This document shows positions 7,277-10,602 of a DNA stretch of 10,602 nt, in pieces. A program made the position numbers and the translations under genes. Under the pieces are notes generated by a model, which saw only the letters and a list, made by a program, of their open reading frames with translations, made no database searches and was not told the DNA's origin. Positions within the stretch are counted from its first letter, which is position 1; every line of letters starts with the position of its first letter. The DNA is from Legionella genomosp. 1 (lineage in GTDB: Bacteria; Pseudomonadota; Gammaproteobacteria; Legionellales; Legionellaceae): the NCBI GenBank assembly GCA_945889365.1, contig CAMDBQ010000032.1, positions 1 to 10,602 on the forward strand, read 5' to 3'.

Positions 7277-8447
7277 GTCAATACCTAAACGTTTAGTCAT
7301 TATCGCTGGTGAGGAATCCGGTGACATGCATGCCGCATCGTTTGTGCGTCAATTAAAAGCACGACACCCCAACCTTGAAATCAGTGGTATTGGCGGCCGG
7401 CACATGCAAGATGCGGGCGTGCATCTCATCAGTGATCTGGCACGTTTTGGTGTAACCGGTCTGTCTGAAGTCGTCCGGCATTTCCTTGTCATTCGTCGAG
7501 CATTTAACGATATAAAAGCGCATTTAACCGCTAACAAACCGGATCTGCTAGTTTTGGTGGACTACCCCGGCTTTAATCTGCGTCTGGCAAAATTTGCCAA
7601 AGAAGTGTTGGGTATCCGCATCCTTTATTATATTAGCCCGCAGATTTGGGCATGGAAAGCCGGTCGAATTAACACCATTCGTGATTGCATTGATCACATG
7701 GCCGTTATCCTGCCGTTTGAAAAACAAATCTATGAGCGCGCCGGCGTTTCTGTATCATTTGTCGGGCATCCGTTGGTAGATACCGTTAAAGATTGCGATG
7801 ATATAGCTGCCACTCGAAAACATTTAGGCTTACCGCAGAACAAACGATTAGTCGCCATGCTGCCAGGCAGTAGAATCCATGAAATTGAGCGCCTCATGCC
7901 CGTACTCCGAGATACAGCGAACCAATTAAACCGCCAGTTTGATGATTTGCATTTCGTTATTCCCGTCGCCGGCACGATTAACCCTGACGTAATTAAACTC
8001 TATTTTTCCAACACCACCCTGCCCTATACATTAATCAACAGCAAGGCAGTTGAAACCGTAGCCTGCAGTGATTGCGTGGTCGTAGCGTCAGGCACAGCAT
8101 CGCTTGAATGCGCCCTGCTCGCTAAACCCATGTGCATTATTTATAAAGCATCCTATATAACCGCTCTGGCCGCGTCCAGACTAATAAAAGTAAAATATTT
8201 AGGCCTGTGCAATTTATTACAAAACGAAATGATTGCACCCGAATTATTACAATTGGATTGTAATGCTCATGAATTGACGCGGGTGATGATTGATTTGTTA
8301 AACAATGACGACGTCAAGCAACGCATGATATCCAAATTGCAACAGCTAAAACGTTCCCTATCCAATCAATCCGCAGATTGCACGATCACCGCATTAATTG
8401 AAGATAAACTGGGATGCTTCAAAAAGTCGATTTCAGCGAACATTTGA
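7263..8447 (+). CDS. lpxB: Lipid-A-disaccharide synthase LpxB
   Basis: A 394-residue GT19 glycosyltransferase, slightly longer than E. coli LpxB (382). It joins UDP-2,3-diacyl-glucosamine and lipid X at the inner membrane's cytosolic face to give the lipid A disaccharide. Seen in order: IIAGEESGDMHAASF (13-27), ISGIGGRHMQDAGV (40-53), LVDYPGFNLRLAK (98-110), YYISPQIWAWKAGR (122-135), VILPFEKQIYERAGV (148-162), FVGHPLVD (167-174), MLPGSRIHEIERLMPVL (199-215), VASGTASLECAL (274-285) and VKYLGLCNLL (310-319). Core catalytic and nucleotide-binding blocks are all present. The ATG lies inside the end of gnnA, implying translational coupling rather than an independent ribosome-binding site. Substrate in a Legionella-type cell would probably be the 3-amino (amide-acylated) sugar made through GnnA. 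Legionella is known to carry duplicate lpx genes, so this may be one of two lpxB copies. The usual neighbours lpxA, fabZ and rnhB are not next to it. Confidence 0.96.
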   Translation: MPPIKSIPKRLVIIAGEESGDMHAASFVRQLKARHPNLEISGIGGRHMQDAGVHLISDLARFGVTGLSEVVRHFLVIRRAFNDIKAHLTANKPDLLVLVDYPGFNLRLAKFAKEVLGIRILYYISPQIWAWKAGRINTIRDCIDHMAVILPFEKQIYERAGVSVSFVGHPLVDTVKDCDDIAATRKHLGLPQNKRLVAMLPGSRIHEIERLMPVLRDTANQLNRQFDDLHFVIPVAGTINPDVIKLYFSNTTLPYTLINSKAVETVACSDCVVVASGTASLECALLAKPMCIIYKASYITALAASRLIKVKYLGLCNLLQNEMIAPELLQLDCNAHELTRVMIDLLNNDDVKQRMISKLQQLKRSLSNQSADCTITALIEDKLGCFKKSISANI

Positions 8448-8551
8448 CCAGCGAAAACCAACCCTGCACACCACCCTGTTTAGCTTGCAAATCATCGAGA
8501 TGCTTCCGTCGCGGCTCGGATGTGCTGTATTTAGACAGCGTTAGCAGGTGA
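8414..8551 (+). CDS. Possible 45-residue cysteine-rich ORF overlapping the lpxB end (doubtful)
   Basis: An ATG inside the lpxB tail opens a 45-codon frame starting MLQKVDFSEHL. Its middle, PCTPPCLACKSSRC, has four cysteines in a C-x4-C-x2-C-x4-C pattern. The frame ends 21 bases into the opposite-strand gene. No ribosome-binding site is clear (GGG sits immediately before the ATG). The cysteine spacing could bind zinc, but chance is a fair explanation for so short a frame. It is not RnhB, the usual product after lpxB. Listed because it fills the gap between two convergent genes. Confidence 0.15.
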   Translation: MLQKVDFSEHLTSENQPCTPPCLACKSSRCFRRGSDVLYLDSVSR

Positions 8552-9058
8552 AGAAGCTGCATCAGGTGCTAGCCCCGCTGCTATGGCTGGTGGTTGTGTT
8601 GTTGCGGTGCGGGGAGTAGCCGCACTATACAAGGATTCACCCCAAGCCCCAGCAACGATGGCTGTATAAAACACACCTAAAATCGTTTGTATCTTACACA
8701 ATTGTGCGTCTGTGCCTGGACATGTCTTATCTCCCATAAACATCGTAACGTAAAGAATCAACTGAGATAAGGTCAATACTGTTTGAAGGCAATTAATACC
8801 GCGTTCATAAGCTTTTAATGGTTTAAAAAAAGCTTGTCCTGACAGAAGCAGCTGACAACTTTTAGTAAAAACCAATGCGTTGGTCGAGTCTGAAAATATA
8901 AATTCCATGCCTTGGAACGTCGCGTTTGCAGTTTGTACCGTGCGATTATGTTTATTTCGTGGTGCAACAACTGGGGGCACTGGAATATTAGTATCTACAT
9001 TAGAGGCAGATGGGTCCGCAAGTTCAATATCATTATCATTATCCGTAGAGGGTAGCAT
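8531..9058 (-). CDS. Hypothetical protein with two predicted membrane segments
   Basis: A 175-residue protein that I do not recognise. Residues 1-45 are acidic then Pro/Asn/Thr-rich and probably disordered, without a signal peptide. Residues about 46-85 look folded. Two hydrophobic segments follow: about 88-108 (NCLQTVLTLSQLILYVTMFM) and 124-142 (IQTILGVFYTAIVAGAWG). They are joined by a short loop, GDKTCPGTDAQLCK, whose two cysteines (113 and 121) could form a disulfide if the loop is periplasmic or lumenal. Residues 147-175 are Ala/Pro/Thr-rich and disordered. The start is well supported: AAGGAG lies about 7 bases before the ATG. A copy of the 48-bp inverted repeat lies 24 bases upstream and may carry its promoter. 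It converges with lpxB. A two-segment membrane hairpin between disordered ends also occurs in some Legionella effectors, but that is only a guess. Confidence 0.72.
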   Translation of the reverse strand: MLPSTDNDNDIELADPSASNVDTNIPVPPVVAPRNKHNRTVQTANATFQGMEFIFSDSTNALVFTKSCQLLLSGQAFFKPLKAYERGINCLQTVLTLSQLILYVTMFMGDKTCPGTDAQLCKIQTILGVFYTAIVAGAWGESLYSAATPRTATTQPPAIAAGLAPDAASSPANAV

Positions 9059-9082
9059 CGTAGTTCTCCTTGAGTGTTCGGG

Positions 9083-9130
9083 CTGAGTAAGCTCACTTGA
9101 TATAGGCTAGCGGATTGGTTGTTGAATTGG
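9083..9130 (-). repeat. 48-bp inverted repeat, left copy
   Basis: On the minus strand this reads CCAATTCAACAACCAATCCG, then CTAGCCTATATCAAGTGAGC, then TTACTCAG. It matches the copy at 10219-10266 at 46 of 48 positions, in opposite orientation. It ends 24 bases before the ATG of the 175-residue gene, upstream of that gene's ribosome-binding site. A weak promoter-like pair (TTCAAC, 16 bases, TATATC) is conserved in both copies. The stop codon of the 75-residue frame falls inside it. Similarity ends sharply on both sides. Confidence 0.95.
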
Positions 9131-9334
9131 AATATACCATCGTTTTTTTTCTCCTCGATCTGATAATGTATACCGATATACAATGCGGATTGTTGTCGTC
9201 TTGAGTTTATTAGTGAGCACAAATCGCACAGAAAATGCGGTTTCAGCCAGCCGCCAGTATTGAGTGGGGATGATCGAAAAAGCCATTTTATATCTTAAAT
9301 TTTGGTTAAAATGGTCTAGATTTTCGCCCGCCAT
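9107..9334 (-). CDS. Small hypothetical protein, 75 residues
   Basis: A short frame that I do not recognise. The protein is basic, with few acidic residues, no signal peptide and no clear membrane segment: MAGENLDHFNQNLRYKMAF, then a Val/Thr/Arg-rich middle with KTTTIRIVYRYTLSDRGEKK, ending RWYIPIQQPIR. Its main support is position. Its ATG overlaps the stop of the upstream frame as TAATG (9332-9336), a common sign of translational coupling, and it runs in the same direction as the 175-residue gene 48 bases downstream. There is no separate ribosome-binding site. Its last seven codons and stop lie inside the left inverted repeat, so the C-terminus may have been set by that repeat's arrival. 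It could instead be a chance frame. Confidence 0.4.
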   Translation of the reverse strand: MAGENLDHFNQNLRYKMAFSIIPTQYWRLAETAFSVRFVLTNKLKTTTIRIVYRYTLSDRGEKKRWYIPIQQPIR

Positions 9335-9749
9335 TAAAGATTAGGTGGCGAACCATTATTCTCTCCGTAGCGTTCCCAGTGATCCATCTTATTATCTTTT
9401 GCTCGGAATGGATTAATAAATACATCAATCAATACATTTAATAGATCAATTCCCAGGTTAGATGAAAATGTAGCTGCAGTGCTAAGCATGTCCGTAATGC
9501 TTTATAACAATCTTGTTCTTGTTTTGCATTCGTGGCTGGTGGGAGAGCTTTTGCTTGCCCCATGGCTAGCGCACTATTTGGATTGGCTGAGGGAGACAAA
9601 ACAGATACATCCACATTTGGTGCAGGAACCGCAACATAAGCATGAATCTCTCTTGATTTTAAATGTCCTGGCCCCCCTCCAACAGCAAAAGGCGGTCCTG
9701 AGCTAAATCCAGCTCTTTCTCCAAGAGCTGGTAATTGTGCTGCTAACAT
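9334..9749 (-). pseudogene. Small hypothetical gene, apparently frameshifted
   Basis: Two overlapping minus-strand frames look like one protein broken by a frameshift. The first (9749 to 9438) is Pro/Ala/Gly-rich, beginning MLAAQLPALGERAGFSSGPP. It later reads NVDVSVLSPSANPNSALAMG and then QEQDCYKALRTC. There it becomes unconvincing and stops. The second (9489 to 9334) reads TAATFSSNLGIDLLNVLIDV followed by FINPFRAKDNKMDHWERYG, which looks like ordinary protein, and ends in TAATG at the next frame. A -1 shift between 9501 and 9438 would join them into about 135 residues. No canonical slippery heptamer is visible there, so a base loss is likelier than programmed shifting. The start is uncertain: no ribosome-binding site precedes 9749, and the frame stays open a further 10 codons upstream. 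Two separate small genes are the alternative. I do not recognise the product. Confidence 0.4.
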
Positions 9750-10218
9750 ATGTGGTGTCGGGGGTACCCTTTTTTCTCTTCACCTATAGATTCAAGGGTA
9801 ATATATTGACTGACAGAACCATTGACTAGCAAGCTTTGGATAACAGGGTTCCGTGCTCTGCCCAGAAGGTGTTAAACGGGTGATAAGCTTTAAAACCTTT
9901 ATAGCAGCAAAGAGCCTCTTTTATAGGTATGGGTTAACTTTGCGTCCTGATCCAATGTCGCAACAGGGTTTGACTGATGTACCGAACAAGACTGCTTTGT
10001 CTTGCAAGATCCAAATAGAGAGGTAATCAAGCAAATCCCGTTAATCCGGACTCAGTTTTTTTGGCTTGGTACTGGAAGGGTAAGGCACTCTGTGTCATGA
10101 TCATTTTCGCTCCGTTGTTTCACCCAATGGGTGATGTGTTTTTCAGCGAAAACAATTCTATCTTATTGATTTAATGAAGCAATGCGGCTCTTTAATTTAT
10201 TTTGGTGAAATATTCAGG
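9750..10218. other. 469-base stretch without a credible intact gene
   Basis: No intact frame of useful length is present on either strand. On the minus strand short coding-like pieces alternate among frames. One (9899-10051) lacks a start but contains ICLITSLFGSC, resembling a lipoprotein signal ending in a lipobox cysteine. Another is GSVSQYITLESIGEEKKG near 9765-9820, followed by an A6 run where a base loss would connect it to the frame starting at 9749. A GGAG-ATG pair at 10102-10112 opens only 25 codons. This looks like a decayed gene reading leftward. A small hairpin, TCACCC-AAT-GGGTGA, lies at 10120-10134, followed by a T run, and could be a weak plus-strand terminator. Confidence 0.4.
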
Positions 10219-10266
10219 CCAATTCAACAACCAATCCGGTAGCCTATATCAAGTGAACTTACTCAG
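10219..10266 (+). repeat. 48-bp inverted repeat, right copy
   Basis: Plus-strand copy of the repeat at 9083-9130, with two substitutions (10239 G for C, 10257 A for G). It ends immediately before the GGAG site of the exported cysteine-rich gene, 11 bases from the TTG start. The two copies thus stand in similar positions upstream of two genes that point away from each other, enclosing 1,088 bases. Confidence 0.95.
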
Positions 10267-10277
10267 GGAGAAAAAAA

Positions 10278-10602
10278 TTGAAAAAATCTGCTTCAATGAT
10301 GCATTGGAAGGGTTTTTTAGCACTCAGCATGATCAGCATTTGCTTAACTAAACCAACATATTCAGAAAAATGCGCAGTGGACGTGTTCGGATTTATTTAC
10401 ACATGCTGCGCACAATATAAATGCCCCGCTGGCGTAGGACAGAAATGCTCAATTAACGCGCCACCTGGTAGCCAAGGGCGCATCAGCGGGTACGAAACCG
10501 TCGACAACGCCAAAACCGGACAGTCCAGACCTTTATGGTCTAAAGCGGCCACATGCGCCGCCAGTCCTGGATGGCAGCAGGTTAATTCAGGAGTTTGCAC
10601 AA
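10278..10602 (+). CDS. Exported cysteine-rich protein, N-terminal part (cut by window edge)
   Basis: An open frame running off the right edge; 108 codons are visible. I chose the TTG at 10278 because GGAG (10267-10270) lies 7 bases before it and the next codons give the Lys-Lys typical of a signal peptide. ATGs at 10296 and 10299 are alternatives. Residues about 10-25 are hydrophobic (KGFLALSMISICL), with a plausible cleavage after TYS (29). The visible mature part has seven cysteines (32, 43, 44, 49, 57, 93, 107), including TCCAQYKC and CPAGVGQKC, so disulfide bonding in the periplasm or outside the cell is likely. Gly, Ser and Pro are common between them. I do not recognise the family. A copy of the 48-bp inverted repeat directly precedes its ribosome-binding site and may supply the promoter. 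Role cannot be stated from this half. Confidence 0.7.
   Translation, partial: MKKSASMMHWKGFLALSMISICLTKPTYSEKCAVDVFGFIYTCCAQYKCPAGVGQKCSINAPPGSQGRISGYETVDNAKTGQSRPLWSKAATCAASPGWQQVNSGVCT

Noticed and set aside
6878..7327. 149-codon minus-strand frame
   Set aside because: It lies opposite gnnA and the start of lpxB, both clearly coding, and resembles no protein; it is a mirror of their codon use.
9479..9706. 75-codon plus-strand frame
   Set aside because: It runs opposite the two coding-like minus-strand frames that link by TAATG to the next gene. Nothing supports its start.
9899..9990. Possible CRISPR or tandem repeat in the gene-poor right region
   Set aside because: No regularly spaced direct repeats were found; the only clear repeat is the inverted pair.
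10219..10242. Homologous protein C-termini (IQQPIR-stop) at both repeat copies
   Set aside because: The match follows from nucleotide identity of the repeat and continues past the stop codon; upstream protein sequences are unrelated.
9083..10266. Complete insertion sequence bounded by the 48-bp inverted repeats
   Set aside because: No transposase motif, no intact large frame and no convincing target-site duplication are visible. The copies also sit precisely before two gene starts. Kept only as one option in the findings.
10397..10600. 67-codon minus-strand frame at the right edge
   Set aside because: The opposite strand encodes a convincing exported protein with a signal peptide and a ribosome-binding site; this frame has neither.

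Overview
The window most likely comes from a Legionella species or a close relative in the Legionellaceae. The best marker is the gene at 1911-2921. Its signal peptide and paired N-terminal cysteines match the Legionella major outer membrane protein (MOMP) family closely. An LbtU-type siderophore porin (a family described in Legionella) and a GnnA-type sugar dehydrogenase joined to lpxB fit this too, because Legionella lipid A is built on 2,3-diamino-glucose. No database search was possible, so species is not assigned.

Left part (1-2940), minus strand. A partial dcd (dCTP deaminase) runs off the left edge. Upstream of it lies a 520-residue LbtU-family porin gene, which probably shares its transcript. 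Next comes a MOMP-family porin gene closed by a strong 17-bp hairpin terminator. Middle part (3139-6158): a minus-strand gene for a SET-domain-like protein is divergent from a plus-strand 52-residue DUF3309 membrane peptide gene. A 16-bp perfect palindrome lies between them. Convergent with DUF3309 is a thyA-epmC pair (thymidylate synthase and EF-P hydroxylase), five bases apart and probably translationally coupled.

Right-centre (6186-8447): divergent from thyA is a plus-strand pair, a GnnA-like UDP-GlcNAc 3-dehydrogenase and lpxB. They overlap by 14 bases and belong to lipid A synthesis. The usual lpxB neighbours are not visible here.

Right part (8448-10602) is accessory and poorly recognisable. 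A 175-residue protein with two predicted membrane segments is preceded on the minus strand by a 75-residue reading frame. Before that is a small gene that appears frameshifted. At the right edge a plus-strand gene encodes an exported cysteine-rich protein and continues out of the window. The main new signal is a 48-bp inverted repeat (46/48 identical). One copy lies just upstream of the 175-residue gene and the other just upstream of the cysteine-rich gene, and together they enclose about 1.1 kb. They could be a duplicated promoter/leader, the ends of a decayed mobile element, or the ends of an invertible segment. The sequence does not decide between these.
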